Positions 15,578 through 24,700 are shown, numbered from the stretch's first letter. The stretch: DNA of 64,000 nt from Bacteroidales bacterium UBA4116 (GCA_002381645.1 DFXE01000025.1:62001-126000); one strand, 5' to 3'. The notes: generated from the sequence alone by a model not told the origin. Numbers and translations are program-made.

Positions 15578-16597
15578 TTAGTTACCGAATAAAAGAAGTT
15601 CTATAGCTGATTCAATCAACGTATCCTTACCCTTTTCGGTATCTTCCTGACGTAATGTGAGTTCTATATCGGGAGCTATGCCAAATTCTGTATGTTGCTT
15701 ATTAACGTCCAGGATTGGGCTTGTGGAAAAACGAACACGCCACCCGTTAGGTAGTTCGGAAGTGAAAGGAAAGCCGCTCCCACCTCCGGTATACCCCCCT
15801 ATTGTTGTAACATTAGGTAATACACCCATTTTACTGACAAAATTATTTGCCGCACTGTAACATCTTCTATTTGTCAACACAACTACCGGCTTAAGCCAAA
15901 GATCGCCATGAGAAGGCTCTATATAGATCGGATATGGATTAGAAAAATCAACCCTTCCTTTCCCTGTTTTATGTTGTATATATCCGCATAGCGTTTTTTT
16001 ATCCACAAACCTTGAAGCCAAACGATCCGAATTAGTCAACGAACCTCCTCCATTATCTCTAACGTCAATAATAAGTCCTTTACAGTCCTCAAACAGTTGA
16101 AATATCGTATTTAAATCTTGCTCTAATATACTTTCTCGAAAACTGCCATAGTATATATAACCAATCTGAGAGTTTGCAATACAATTATACCTTATCTCGT
16201 CGTAATCCCCAGCACGGTTTCCACCTTCATAATAATTTTTTAGTATACCCCAATCAAAATTAACCGGGTGGTCGGCATACCAACCGTTATATGAAGATAC
16301 CCTGAATTTAGATATAAGGTTAATATGTCCGTCCTGCAATTCAAGTGTCATATCAGACATGACCTCAAACAATTCATCCTCATTCATTTTCTCTTCAATC
16401 AGGCTAATATATTTTAGATACATTTCATCCCAGTCGATTCCTTTGTAATCAAAAAAGCAGTAATTTTCATCCAGTATTTTCCACAATGCATTAAAATTCT
16501 GACGGGGAGAAGTATCAAACTCGTCATTCATATTACAACTCATAAAATGGGACGATATGAACAGCACCGCGAATATGTATATTGATAACCTACTCAT
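15578..16597 (-). CDS. S41 family peptidase (C-terminal-processing-protease-like lipoprotein)
   Basis: The 339-residue protein starts with a lipoprotein signal peptide (ISSHFMSCNMND, Cys at about residue 21). The N-terminal cap contains a tricorn-like helical region and ELQDGHINL. The protease core has IIDVRDNGGGS and the nucleophile region VVLTNRRCYSAANNF, where the Ser of CYSAA is the likely catalytic residue. S41 enzymes cleave C-terminal parts of misfolded or exported proteins. It is outer-membrane or periplasm-anchored by inference. The start codon follows the DUF3316 gene stop directly, so it is the third gene of the parC operon. Confidence 0.85.
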   Translation of the reverse strand: MSRLSIYIFAVLFISSHFMSCNMNDEFDTSPRQNFNALWKILDENYCFFDYKGIDWDEMYLKYISLIEEKMNEDELFEVMSDMTLELQDGHINLISKFRVSSYNGWYADHPVNFDWGILKNYYEGGNRAGDYDEIRYNCIANSQIGYIYYGSFRESILEQDLNTIFQLFEDCKGLIIDVRDNGGGSLTNSDRLASRFVDKKTLCGYIQHKTGKGRVDFSNPYPIYIEPSHGDLWLKPVVVLTNRRCYSAANNFVSKMGVLPNVTTIGGYTGGGSGFPFTSELPNGWRVRFSTSPILDVNKQHTEFGIAPDIELTLRQEDTEKGKDTLIESAIELLLFGN

Positions 16598-17452
16598 TTA
16601 ATAATAAGAACTGTTAATCCTGTTTTTGTATTTAGACCGCTTACCGCCTAAAGATATAAATTCTTTTACCCAACCGATCATAAACGTATTGGAAATAACG
16701 CGCGTTTTAATATCGTTAATATCCGTATAATAAAGACTATTAAGGTAACCCATCCGCAACATGATACCTCTTACCGGTATATCTACTGTAATGTAATTCT
16801 TTATAGCAAATTTATTATGAAAAGAATTAAACGAGATAATATCAGAAAGATTTCCCACATTAAACATTTCATAATAAGACGCGCCATATTCAGGTGAAAA
16901 AAAAGCACCGGAAAAAGGAAGTTCGCCCTGGTAACGGAAAGTTAAAGGAAGTTTATTAATTTTAAGTCTCCATAGCATAATGACAGAGAGTCCAAGGTCA
17001 ATATCTACTTTGGCTGACATCGGATTATTACCGTTGCGGGTATTATAGATAAAACCACCCATTAAATGAGCTGACAAACCTGATAATATTTTTAAATTAG
17101 GAGTTATATGCAGACGGTAATGATAGCTGAGGGAATAATCAACAAAAGCGCTGAAGTCATTCACATTTTCAGCGGGATTTTTTGTAGAAGATAGATCCAC
17201 ATTGATAATTTGTTGCCGCGAGAAGCGTCCGTTACCAGCTCCTATAACCTTTATTCGCTCATTAAGTATACGAGCTCCCCACCCTGTATAGTTGAAAGGA
17301 GAAAGATATGTATCCTTTATTTGTGATGTGCCAATACCGATCAACGTACCCTCATTCATGGCCTTCGGGAGTTCGTCCGTTTCATACTGGGCCGACAGCT
17401 CAAAAGAAACACAAAGACAGAGTAATAGTGCAATTCCGGTAATTATCTTCAT
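16598..17452 (-). CDS. DUF3316-like exported protein
   Basis: The 284-residue protein has a clear Sec signal peptide (IITGIALLLCLCVSF, cleavage near LSAQ). The mature part is rich in alternating aromatic and polar strands (YNTRNGNNP, FRYQGELPFSGAFF), the pattern of an outer-membrane beta-barrel, and corresponds to DUF3316, a Bacteroidales family of unknown function that includes LPS-related barrels. It is encoded 3 bases after parC and directly before the S41 peptidase, so all three are probably co-transcribed. The function is unknown; the barrel reading is inference. Confidence 0.68.
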   Translation of the reverse strand: MKIITGIALLLCLCVSFELSAQYETDELPKAMNEGTLIGIGTSQIKDTYLSPFNYTGWGARILNERIKVIGAGNGRFSRQQIINVDLSSTKNPAENVNDFSAFVDYSLSYHYRLHITPNLKILSGLSAHLMGGFIYNTRNGNNPMSAKVDIDLGLSVIMLWRLKINKLPLTFRYQGELPFSGAFFSPEYGASYYEMFNVGNLSDIISFNSFHNKFAIKNYITVDIPVRGIMLRMGYLNSLYYTDINDIKTRVISNTFMIGWVKEFISLGGKRSKYKNRINSSYY

Positions 17453-17455
17453 ATG

Positions 17456-20173
17456 CTACTCATCATCAAACAGCTTCATTTGACCCGTAATCTCATCAAT
17501 AATATCAGAATTGCTCTTCTCCTGCTCCCTGTTATCTTCTTCACTTTCATTATCACCGTCATCTACTTTTACGGAATTATCTTCAGAAGCAAACCGTACA
17601 GGCTCCAGCTCATTTACTGTTTGAATATCGTATGTGGAAATTCTTTTGCCTTTTGCCTTAAATCCTTTTACACCAACAAATTCTTCTGCTTCAATGATTA
17701 AAGGCTCCCTAAAACTGTCATTTCCACCGAAAACAACCTCTATACGCGGATAAGCTTCATCAGTAAGAAGAAACAAACGGCTTTTGGGATTATCACTGAG
17801 GAAATTCTGTTTACGGTTCGTAGCGTCAAGCTGGAAACGTTTCAGGTAACGGTATCCCTGGTCGGCATCAAAAAGGACAGCCGTCCATATCTTATTTGCG
17901 TTGTATTTTTCAATCGTGAGGATATTATCTTCATAATGATTACTGAGGTCGAAATTGGTCGTATAAAAATCTCCATTTCTTAATACCACCAATATCTGTT
18001 CGCTGCTCTGGAACTCACCCAGTTCATCTCCCCTTCCATCATAGTTGAGGCGAAGCACATCCCAATCGAACCAAACTTCGCGGCCGCCGAGTGTTGAGCT
18101 ACCTTTTTGTTTTAAACTAATCTTATGAATCTCTGCTTTAGTCAGGATATTACCCATAGAGCTTCGTCCTTTAATACTGATCTCACTGAAATCTTTTTCA
18201 AAGACAAGCAATTTCTGCCGGGGTTTCGGCTTTAATATTATTTTTACCGTTTCGGCCTCACCATTAGGATTGGCACTGAAATACATAATGCGTGATCCTT
18301 CTATACCTTTGGTAACATTATACTCCTTATCACGGGTAATACTGGTAATATTGAAACGTTTGATAAAACTATATCCTACTTTACCATCCCTATATATGAC
18401 GTTATAAATCGTGCGGCTATCATTACGCTTGAATACGTTTACATAGATAACATCTTTTCCAACAAACATTTTATCGGGAACTTTCACCACTTTATAAATA
18501 CCGCTACGATAAAAGATAATAATGTCGTCTATATCCGAACAATTACAAACAAACTCATCTTTTTTGAGCGACATCCCGATAAAACCTTCCGAGCGATTAA
18601 TGAATAATTTTTCATTTGCTTCCACTACTTTAGAAGCCTCAATTGTATCAAAATTGCGTATTTCAGTCAATCTCGGATAACTCTGTCCATACTTCTCCTT
18701 CAGCATGGTAAACCATTCCACGGTATATGCGACAATATTATTGAGATGATGGTCTATCTGTTTAATTTCTTTCTTTATCTGTGCAATTAAAGCCTTGCTT
18801 TTATCCGTATTGAATTTCAGTATACGACCCATTTTGATTTCCATCAACCGCAGTATATCTTCACGTGTAACTTTACGGACAAAATCAGGTTTAAACGGCT
18901 CCAGCCTCTTATCGATATGGGCTACCGCTTTATCCATATTTTTAGCGTTTTCAAACTCTTTGTCTTTATAGATACGCTCTTCTATGAATATCCTTTCAAG
19001 AGAGGCAAAGAAAAGATTTTCTTCAAGTTCCGCTTTCTGAATCGTTAATTCCGTACGTAATAATTCCAGCGTATGGTCCGCAGAATGGCGCAGCACGTCA
19101 CTCACGGTCAGGAAATGAGGTTTATTATCTTTAATTACACAACAATTGGGTGAAATACTTATTTCACAGTCTGTAAAGGCATATAATGCATCAATAGTTT
19201 TATCAGAAGAAACACCCGGCGCGAGGTGAACCAGTATCTCTACGTTTCTAGCCGTATTATCATCTACTTTTTTGATTTTGATCTTCCCTTTATCATTTGC
19301 TTTAAGGATGGATTCGATAATTGAAGAAGTAGTCCTTCCATAAGGAATTTCACTGATAGCAAGCGTTTTATTATCCAGTTTGCTTATTTTAGCCCTGATT
19401 TTAACAGAACCTCCGCGCTCACCGTCGTTGTATTTCCCTACATCAACATAACCGCCCGTCTGGAAATCGGGATACAAGGTAAATTCCTGCCCTTTTAAAT
19501 ACGCAATGGAAGCATCCAGTAATTCATTGAAATTATGCGGAAGTATCTTTGATGATAACCCTACAGCAATACCTTCCACCCCCTGAGCTAAAAGTAAAGG
19601 GAATTTCACGGGAAGTGTTACCGGCTCTTTATTCCGTCCGTCATATGAAGGCTGCCACAGCGTTGTTTTGGGATTGAAGACAGTTTCCAACGCGAATTTC
19701 GACAAACGGGCTTCAATATAACGGGGCGCCGCGGCTCCGTCGCCTGTAAGTATATTACCCCAATTTCCCTGGCAGTCTATCAAAACGTCCTTCTGCCCTA
19801 ACTGTACCAATGCGTCACCTATAGACGCGTCTCCGTGAGGGTGGAACTGCATTGTATGTCCTACAATATTGGCTACTTTATTGTAACGCCCGTCATCCAG
19901 CCGTTTCATAGAGTGAAGAATACGGCGTTGTACCGGTTTTAACCCGTCATTAATATGAGGCACGGCGCGTTCTAAAATTACATAAGATGCATAATCAAGA
20001 AACCAGTTCTGATACATACCGGAAAGGTGATGGGTGATCTTGCCATCCTGTTTACCGGGAGCCTTATAATCCGAGTGCACATCTGTATCACCACCTTCAT
20101 TAATTGAGGGGGTTTCATTTTTATTATTTATTTCTTCGTTTTCGTTTTTTTCTGTTATATCTTCGGATTTCAT
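17456..20173 (-). CDS. parC: DNA topoisomerase IV subunit A (ParC/GyrA family)
   Basis: The 905-residue protein has the type IIA topoisomerase A-subunit order: an acidic N-terminal extension (1-45), the winged-helix domain with HPHGDASIGDALVQLGQ (residues 111-127), the active-site Tyr152 in APRYIEARLSKF, the tower and coiled-coil region, and a C-terminal beta-propeller region that lacks a clear GyrA box, followed by an acidic tail. It cleaves and religates DNA to unlink sister chromosomes with ParE. The residue at the E. coli GyrA Ser83 position is Ala116. A -7 element lies 35-42 bases upstream. Genes for DUF3316 and an S41 peptidase follow in the same direction. parE is not in the window. 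Confidence 0.9.
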   Translation of the reverse strand: MKSEDITEKNENEEINNKNETPSINEGGDTDVHSDYKAPGKQDGKITHHLSGMYQNWFLDYASYVILERAVPHINDGLKPVQRRILHSMKRLDDGRYNKVANIVGHTMQFHPHGDASIGDALVQLGQKDVLIDCQGNWGNILTGDGAAAPRYIEARLSKFALETVFNPKTTLWQPSYDGRNKEPVTLPVKFPLLLAQGVEGIAVGLSSKILPHNFNELLDASIAYLKGQEFTLYPDFQTGGYVDVGKYNDGERGGSVKIRAKISKLDNKTLAISEIPYGRTTSSIIESILKANDKGKIKIKKVDDNTARNVEILVHLAPGVSSDKTIDALYAFTDCEISISPNCCVIKDNKPHFLTVSDVLRHSADHTLELLRTELTIQKAELEENLFFASLERIFIEERIYKDKEFENAKNMDKAVAHIDKRLEPFKPDFVRKVTREDILRLMEIKMGRILKFNTDKSKALIAQIKKEIKQIDHHLNNIVAYTVEWFTMLKEKYGQSYPRLTEIRNFDTIEASKVVEANEKLFINRSEGFIGMSLKKDEFVCNCSDIDDIIIFYRSGIYKVVKVPDKMFVGKDVIYVNVFKRNDSRTIYNVIYRDGKVGYSFIKRFNITSITRDKEYNVTKGIEGSRIMYFSANPNGEAETVKIILKPKPRQKLLVFEKDFSEISIKGRSSMGNILTKAEIHKISLKQKGSSTLGGREVWFDWDVLRLNYDGRGDELGEFQSSEQILVVLRNGDFYTTNFDLSNHYEDNILTIEKYNANKIWTAVLFDADQGYRYLKRFQLDATNRKQNFLSDNPKSRLFLLTDEAYPRIEVVFGGNDSFREPLIIEAEEFVGVKGFKAKGKRISTYDIQTVNELEPVRFASEDNSVKVDDGDNESEEDNREQEKSNSDIIDEITGQMKLFDDE

Positions 20174-20206
20174 ATATGATTATAACCTATTTTTGGGCAT
20201 ATTCTG

Positions 20207-20214
20207 CAAAGATA
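20207..20214 (-). promoter_or_regulatory. Probable -7 promoter element of parC
   Basis: TATCTTTG on the minus strand, 34 bases before the parC start, matches TAnnTTTG. The -33 element is weak: a TTTG lies only 15 bases further upstream. Confidence 0.4.
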
Positions 20215-20270
20215 TAAAAAAGAAAGAAGCAAAGAAGTTAAAGAAAACAAAGGAATTTTGTGAAAGGAAT

Positions 20271-20305
20271 AAGGCTAAAGCCGGCAACAAACCAGCCTTA
20301 GCCTT
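20271..20305 (-). terminator. Terminator of the Gfo/Idh/MocA gene
   Basis: AAGGCTAAAGCCGG (20271-20284) pairs with CCAGCCTTAGCCTT (20292-20305), a 14-base stem with two mismatches or G-U pairs and a 7-base loop. It is 27 bases after the stop of the upstream minus-strand gene and before the parC promoter. Confidence 0.6.
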
Positions 20306-20331
20306 CTTGATATTTATTATCGAATTGTAAA

Positions 20332-21768
20332 TTATATCTTATAATATTCTTCCCAACCTTTACGAGGCATATCACCGAATAACATTTGGTTGGCCAATGC
20401 ATTATTTGTTATTTGTTTGGTATTACGGTCGAACAATAATTTTTCACCTAACTGCTGGCTTAATACGCCCAGACAGAATACCTGACTTAAAGGTCCGGCT
20501 ATGGAGAAAGATGAGCGGGTTTTCTCTTTACCCATACAACTTAAAAGGAAATTGGCATAATGATTAGAAGGGCTTTGCGGTACTTCCGGCAATCTGGATT
20601 GCATTTCTGTAGCCTTTTCTTCGGGAATAATTGAAAGTGTACTACCGTGCGATCCTCCTTTAAATGTTAATGTTTTTGTGTATATTTCTTTCCCCGGATT
20701 CAGCTTTGCCGGTTGTATTTTACCGCCTGCTACAGGGGGAATATTCGGATCAATTTCCGATACACCGTAACCTTCAGGTACAGCAGGTATATTATCTAAC
20801 CCATCGTACCAGGTAATTTCTACCGGAGGCATATTCCCTCGTTCCGGGAATTTGAAAATAATGGTAGAAGACATCGGGAAGAAAAAAGGATTATGGTCTT
20901 TCAGATACGTAGGATTGATTTCGTAAGGCAATCCCAAATCCAGAAATTCATGTGCAGTATCCAAGATATGCGCTCCCCAGTCACCTAAAGCTCCCATACC
21001 AAAATCGTACCAGCAACGCCATTGTCCGTTTACAAAATCATGGTTATAATCATGATGCTTTACTACACCTAACCATGTATCCCAATCCATTGTAGAAGGG
21101 ATGGGTTCGGCAGGTGGAAAACTCGTCATTTTCGGGTTCCATTCGTGCCAACGGCGTGAGTTGTTCATATGAGCGGTAATTGCCGTTACATCTTTAATAA
21201 TACCGGCATCTTTCCAGGCTTTAAACTGAAAGTAATTTGCATCCGAATGCCCCTGATTTCCCATTTGAGTAACCACTCCGTATTTTTTCTCTCCTTTCAT
21301 CATGATTTCTACTTCATTAAAAGTACGTGCCATAGGTTTTTCTACATACACATGTTTTCCATGCGCCATGGCTTCCATTGTAATGGGAAAATGGGAATGG
21401 TCGGGCACACCTACAGTAACTGCATCGATCTCGTTAGCCATCTTGTCAAACATCTTACGGAAATCCTGGAAACGGGGAACATTAGGAAATTTATCAATAA
21501 TTTTCTGTGTATGTGGCGCACCCATATCCACATCACATAATGCTACAATATTACATAAACCGGTATTATATAACTCTTCTGCAATTTCCCCCCCTCTAAA
21601 ACCTATACCTATAAGGGCAAGATTTACACGGTCGTTAGCACTTACAAAAGGATTGGCGGGCATGGTCCTTGCTTTAGCGGGAGTCCACAAAGACGGAATA
21701 GCAGTTGCTGCAGAAAGGGCCAAAGCTTGCTTAAGGAATAGACGGCGTGATTGTTCTTTTGATTCCAT
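20332..21768 (-). CDS. Tat-exported Gfo/Idh/MocA family oxidoreductase
   Basis: The 478-residue protein opens with a twin-arginine signal (QSRRLFLKQALALSAATAIP), so it is exported folded with its cofactor. The Rossmann domain begins NLALIGIGFRGGEIAEEL, then VALCDVDMG. The family motif HVYVEKPMART (about residues 133-143) provides the substrate-binding Lys. The C-terminal domain includes YDFGMGALGDWGAHILDTAHEFL. These enzymes oxidise or reduce sugars and their derivatives with NAD(P); periplasmic members in Bacteroidales act on glycosides, for example by 3-keto chemistry. It is monocistronic, with a perfect 14-bp palindrome upstream. A DUF1080 protein of the same pathway type is encoded at 26.3 kb. 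Confidence 0.88.
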   Translation of the reverse strand: MESKEQSRRLFLKQALALSAATAIPSLWTPAKARTMPANPFVSANDRVNLALIGIGFRGGEIAEELYNTGLCNIVALCDVDMGAPHTQKIIDKFPNVPRFQDFRKMFDKMANEIDAVTVGVPDHSHFPITMEAMAHGKHVYVEKPMARTFNEVEIMMKGEKKYGVVTQMGNQGHSDANYFQFKAWKDAGIIKDVTAITAHMNNSRRWHEWNPKMTSFPPAEPIPSTMDWDTWLGVVKHHDYNHDFVNGQWRCWYDFGMGALGDWGAHILDTAHEFLDLGLPYEINPTYLKDHNPFFFPMSSTIIFKFPERGNMPPVEITWYDGLDNIPAVPEGYGVSEIDPNIPPVAGGKIQPAKLNPGKEIYTKTLTFKGGSHGSTLSIIPEEKATEMQSRLPEVPQSPSNHYANFLLSCMGKEKTRSSFSIAGPLSQVFCLGVLSQQLGEKLLFDRNTKQITNNALANQMLFGDMPRKGWEEYYKI

Positions 21769-21789
21769 GGTATTGTATTAAATTATTGT

Positions 21790-21803
21790 TGTTTGCGCAA
21801 ACA
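21790..21803. promoter_or_regulatory. 14-bp palindromic operator upstream of the Tat oxidoreductase
   Basis: TGTTTGCGCAAACA is a perfect palindrome with a central CG, the form bound by LacI/PurR-family repressors. It is 22 bases upstream of the oxidoreductase start, where a bound repressor would block transcription. No LacI-family gene is in the window. Confidence 0.5.
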
Positions 21804-22063
21804 CTATACTAAAAAAACGATGTAAATATACAGGATAAAAATAAAACATCATAGCAGAAGTAATAAAAGTTCATTATCTGAGGGTTATATACTACTTAGA
21901 TATAACTGGATGTAATCCACATATTGTACAGTAAATATTGTTAAAATGTGAGAAACCTTTTTAACAACTTTAAAAGTATAAGAAGTGATATATTTTGAAT
22001 ACATATGCCCTATCTTTACATAATAATTGTAGCATTATTAACCCATTTATAAATAGATCGGCA

Positions 22064-22651
22064 ATGCCAAAAACAGAAAAAGAAAAAATGCTTTCGGGCG
22101 AGTTATACGATCCCGGCGACAAAGAACTGATCACGCGTTGGCATAAAGCAAAAGCCCTAATCAAAGAATACGCTCAGGCCGATTCGACAGACAGGGATTT
22201 ATTGAACCGTATACTCGACGAATTATTGGGATCAAGAGGAGATAATGTATGGATCACAGCACCGATACATGTGGATTATGGTGAAAATATACATTTAGGA
22301 AATAATATAGAGATCAATATGAATTGCGTGTTTCTTGATTGCAATACAATTACTATCGGTGATAATTCCGGTATTGGTCCCAGTGTTCAGATATATGCTG
22401 TTGGTCATCCGGTAAAACCGGAAGAACGCCTTTCATTAAATGAAGAGGATGGATTTCCGTTTTGGAAATCCATTACAGCTCCTGTCACAATCGGGAAAAA
22501 TGTCTGGGTTGGCGGGGGAAGCATTATTCTGCCAGGTGTTTCTATAGGTGACAATACGACTATCGGAGCGGGTAGCGTTGTCACCAAATCTATTCCGGCC
22601 AATTGTCTCGCTGTAGGGAATCCCTGTAAAGTGATCAGACAATTTGATTAA
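22064..22651 (+). CDS. Sugar O-acetyltransferase (maltose/galactoside acetyltransferase type)
   Basis: The 195-residue protein starts at MPKTEKEKMLSGELYDP, the usual N-terminus of Maa/LacA-like enzymes; the longer frame from 21995 has no support. It has the left-handed beta-helix made of hexapeptide repeats (for example IHLGNN, ITIGDN, VTIGKNVWVGGG, VSIGDNTTIGAGSVV) and the catalytic His in QIYAVGHPV (about residue 114). It moves acetyl from acetyl-CoA to a hydroxyl of a sugar, possibly for detoxification. The next gene, a YkgJ-family protein, begins 21 bases later in the same direction and may be co-transcribed. Confidence 0.88.
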   Translation: MPKTEKEKMLSGELYDPGDKELITRWHKAKALIKEYAQADSTDRDLLNRILDELLGSRGDNVWITAPIHVDYGENIHLGNNIEINMNCVFLDCNTITIGDNSGIGPSVQIYAVGHPVKPEERLSLNEEDGFPFWKSITAPVTIGKNVWVGGGSIILPGVSIGDNTTIGAGSVVTKSIPANCLAVGNPCKVIRQFD

Positions 22652-22672
22652 CTATTACGTATAAGCTGTTTT

Positions 22673-23158
22673 ATGGATTTAGAATCACTTCCCGAAAAAG
22701 CAAAAAAGGCAGAAAAAGAAACAAAGCGTTTTTTTCAATCACTTAAGAAAAATCGTTTAAAGAATCTCGATGATACTGTCCATGCATTACATGAGGAAAC
22801 CTTCGATAATATCGATTGTTTGGAATGTGCTAATTGCTGCCGGTCTTTAGGGCCGCGGCTGACGGACAGGGATATCGAAAGGATTGCATCATCTCTACGC
22901 ATGAAGCCGCACGAAGTTGTCTCAGTATATCTCCGTATGGATGAAGACAACGATTATGTTTTCAAAGAAATGCCTTGCCCTTTTTTATGCAGCGATAACT
23001 ACTGTAGCATTTACGACAATCGCCCCAAAGCCTGCAGGGAATATCCTCATACAAACCGGAAAAAGTTTTTTCAGATTTATTCACTTACTATCCGGAATGC
23101 GGAAACTTGTCCGGCAGTATACCAAATACTTGAAAATCTTAAAAAAGAGTTGTCATAA
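22673..23158 (+). CDS. YkgJ-family cysteine cluster protein
   Basis: The 161-residue protein has the cysteine arrangement of the YkgJ family (UPF0153): CLECANCCRSLGPRL (residues 44-58), CPFLCSDNYCSIYDNRPKACREYP (about 100-123) and a final Cys near 146. These cysteines are thought to bind zinc or an iron-sulfur cluster; the function is unknown. The protein is soluble and slightly basic at the N-terminus. It follows the acetyltransferase by 21 bases. Confidence 0.82.
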   Translation: MDLESLPEKAKKAEKETKRFFQSLKKNRLKNLDDTVHALHEETFDNIDCLECANCCRSLGPRLTDRDIERIASSLRMKPHEVVSVYLRMDEDNDYVFKEMPCPFLCSDNYCSIYDNRPKACREYPHTNRKKFFQIYSLTIRNAETCPAVYQILENLKKELS

Positions 23159-23499
23159 AGTTATAGGTCGCTGTGTATATTCTGAACTATCGGTAAACCT
23201 TATTTCTTTTCTTGCTGTTTATGTATCATTAAGATAAATGTATGACAAGAGAATTTACTCTAGGTTGAAAAAAAAGAATTCAAAAGTGTTTTACTAAAAA
23301 TCGAAAGTAAGAAGTTATAAGGTTAAATAAAAATCATCACAACAAATGACAAAGATAGGACAGGCTTGGGAAGTTAATATTTCAAAAACCAGTCTAGACG
23401 CAGAGGACACGGAGCCGTTTTTATTATGTCACAACGTTGTATTTGATAGGTGGCTCCGGGCCTCTGCGATTTTGAATCATTATTATTGCATCAGCCTAT
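23159..23499. other. Gene-free stretch with a REP-like hairpin
   Basis: About 340 bases without a credible gene, between convergent transcription units. Its only evident structure is the long hairpin at 23399-23468. Confidence 0.4.
23399..23468. repeat. REP-like imperfect hairpin, about 70 bases
   Basis: CGCAGAGG (23399-23406) pairs with CCTCTGCG (23461-23468), and GGAGCC (23411-23416) with GGCTCC (23452-23457). The loop contains a further short palindrome ACAACGTTGT (23431-23440). GC-rich arms in an AT-rich intergenic stretch resemble repetitive extragenic palindromes; copy number elsewhere is unknown. Confidence 0.45.
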
Positions 23500-23697
23500 C
23501 TATATCTGGTATTCATTGATCTTTTCTCCCGATTCAAGATGCATATCTTTCAATGGTTCGGAATGGATTTGCTGATCAATAATTTTTTGCTGTTCAGATT
23601 CCTTATCCTTAGGAGGTTGTTGCACTTTCCCGATATGGTTGATCTGCTGTTCATTGTCAAATGACCCTTGGGGCATTTTTTCGTTGTTTTTCTTCAT
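23500..23697 (-). CDS. Small hydrophilic protein after the lipocalin gene
   Basis: The 65-residue protein is very rich in Gln, Glu, Lys and Asn, has no hydrophobic segment and is probably disordered (MKKNNEKMPQGSFDNEQQIN). I do not recognise a family. It starts 12 bases after the lipocalin stop on the same strand, which supports a real, co-transcribed gene. A second small hydrophilic protein is encoded just upstream of the lipocalin, so the three form a unit. Stress-related disordered proteins have similar composition, but that is only a guess. Confidence 0.5.
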   Translation of the reverse strand: MKKNNEKMPQGSFDNEQQINHIGKVQQPPKDKESEQQKIIDQQIHSEPLKDMHLESGEKINEYQI

Positions 23698-23709
23698 TTT
23701 ATTTATATA

Positions 23710-24324
23710 TTAAAACATCATATTATCATATTCCACATCAATAATGGTACAAAATTCTTTATTCTCAGGATTTATTGTGTGTTCAACCCATATTAATTTG
23801 GATACGTCGAATCCTAATCCGGAGGCTATTTGCAAATAAGAATGCTTTATTTCTTCGGGCATCGTCTTCGCTCTCGACAATAACCATAAGTAATGGCGGT
23901 TTTTACCAGCAACCAGGGCATATTTATAATTAGGATCGATAGCAATCACATTATAACCGGTATAAAAGGGTCCGAAAAAAGATACTTTCAAAGCACCTTC
24001 ATCCGGCGATGCAGCAAAAACGGCTTTGCCGGTCACATCTTCAAACTTTCCTTTATCATAATTATATCCGCTGTTTACTACTTTTACACTTCCGTCGTTG
24101 TTCATGCTGTATTCGGCGGTCGTATTATTCATATTACGTTCGAAACGATAGTCCAAACGGGCTATTTCATACCATTTACCCATAAACTTATTAATATCGA
24201 ACGGTTTTACAGGTACCACTCCTTTTGGAATAGTTTTCATTGCGTTCATTGCCATTAGGGTTCCTACGGCTCCTGCCGTGATCAATGTGCCCCCTAACAG
24301 AAGGTTTTTAGTTTTATTTTCCAT
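23710..24324 (-). CDS. Lipocalin family protein (Blc-like)
   Basis: The 204-residue protein has an N-terminal hydrophobic segment (LLLGGTLITAGAVGTLMAM) serving as anchor or signal, with no lipobox Cys. The lipocalin signature follows: DINKFMGKWYEIARLDYRFE (residues 44-63), GPFYTGYNVIAIDPNYKYALV (about 118-138) and YLWLLSRAKT. This is the bacterial Blc/ApoD branch, eight-stranded barrels that bind lipids or lysophospholipids and are often stress-induced. It lies between two small hydrophilic proteins in an operon, with 8- and 12-base gaps. Confidence 0.88.
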   Translation of the reverse strand: MENKTKNLLLGGTLITAGAVGTLMAMNAMKTIPKGVVPVKPFDINKFMGKWYEIARLDYRFERNMNNTTAEYSMNNDGSVKVVNSGYNYDKGKFEDVTGKAVFAASPDEGALKVSFFGPFYTGYNVIAIDPNYKYALVAGKNRHYLWLLSRAKTMPEEIKHSYLQIASGLGFDVSKLIWVEHTINPENKEFCTIIDVEYDNMMF

Positions 24325-24332
24325 ATTTATAA

Positions 24333-24497
24333 TTACTGATATATTCTTTGACCAGAGGCATACATATCGCGAGGCTGGTTTGGTTGCTGTTCCGGATCAA
24401 TGATACTTGGGTCCGGTACTTCTTTTATCCTGTCTATTTCGTTTACTTCCGGCATTGTATCCGGATCTACATTGGGCATCTCTTTTCTTTTCTCCAT
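24333..24497 (-). CDS. Small acidic protein upstream of the lipocalin gene
   Basis: A 54-codon frame runs from ATG (24497) to TAA (24333): it starts MEKRKEMPNVDPDTMPEV, has VPDPSIIDPEQQPNQP in the middle and ends ASGQRIYQ. It is proline- and acid-rich with no hydrophobic segment, probably disordered. It ends 8 bases before the lipocalin start on the same strand. The tight spacing and reasonable codon use make it a likely gene of unknown function. Confidence 0.5.
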   Translation of the reverse strand: MEKRKEMPNVDPDTMPEVNEIDRIKEVPDPSIIDPEQQPNQPRDMYASGQRIYQ

Positions 24498-24700
24498 AGT
24501 TACATTTTTTTATGGGGTGAATACTTTTAATAGTAGGGTAATAACAACTTCCCGTCCGCTGCGGTTCAAGCCTTAAAGATGATAAAACCTAAAAATCGTT
24601 ATTATTTAGTAATTGGAAGCCTTTTACAAACCTTCTCCCAGAAAGGGTTAAGAACTTTTTCGGGCAAGTGCTGTTATATGAACACTAAAATTGATTTGTT

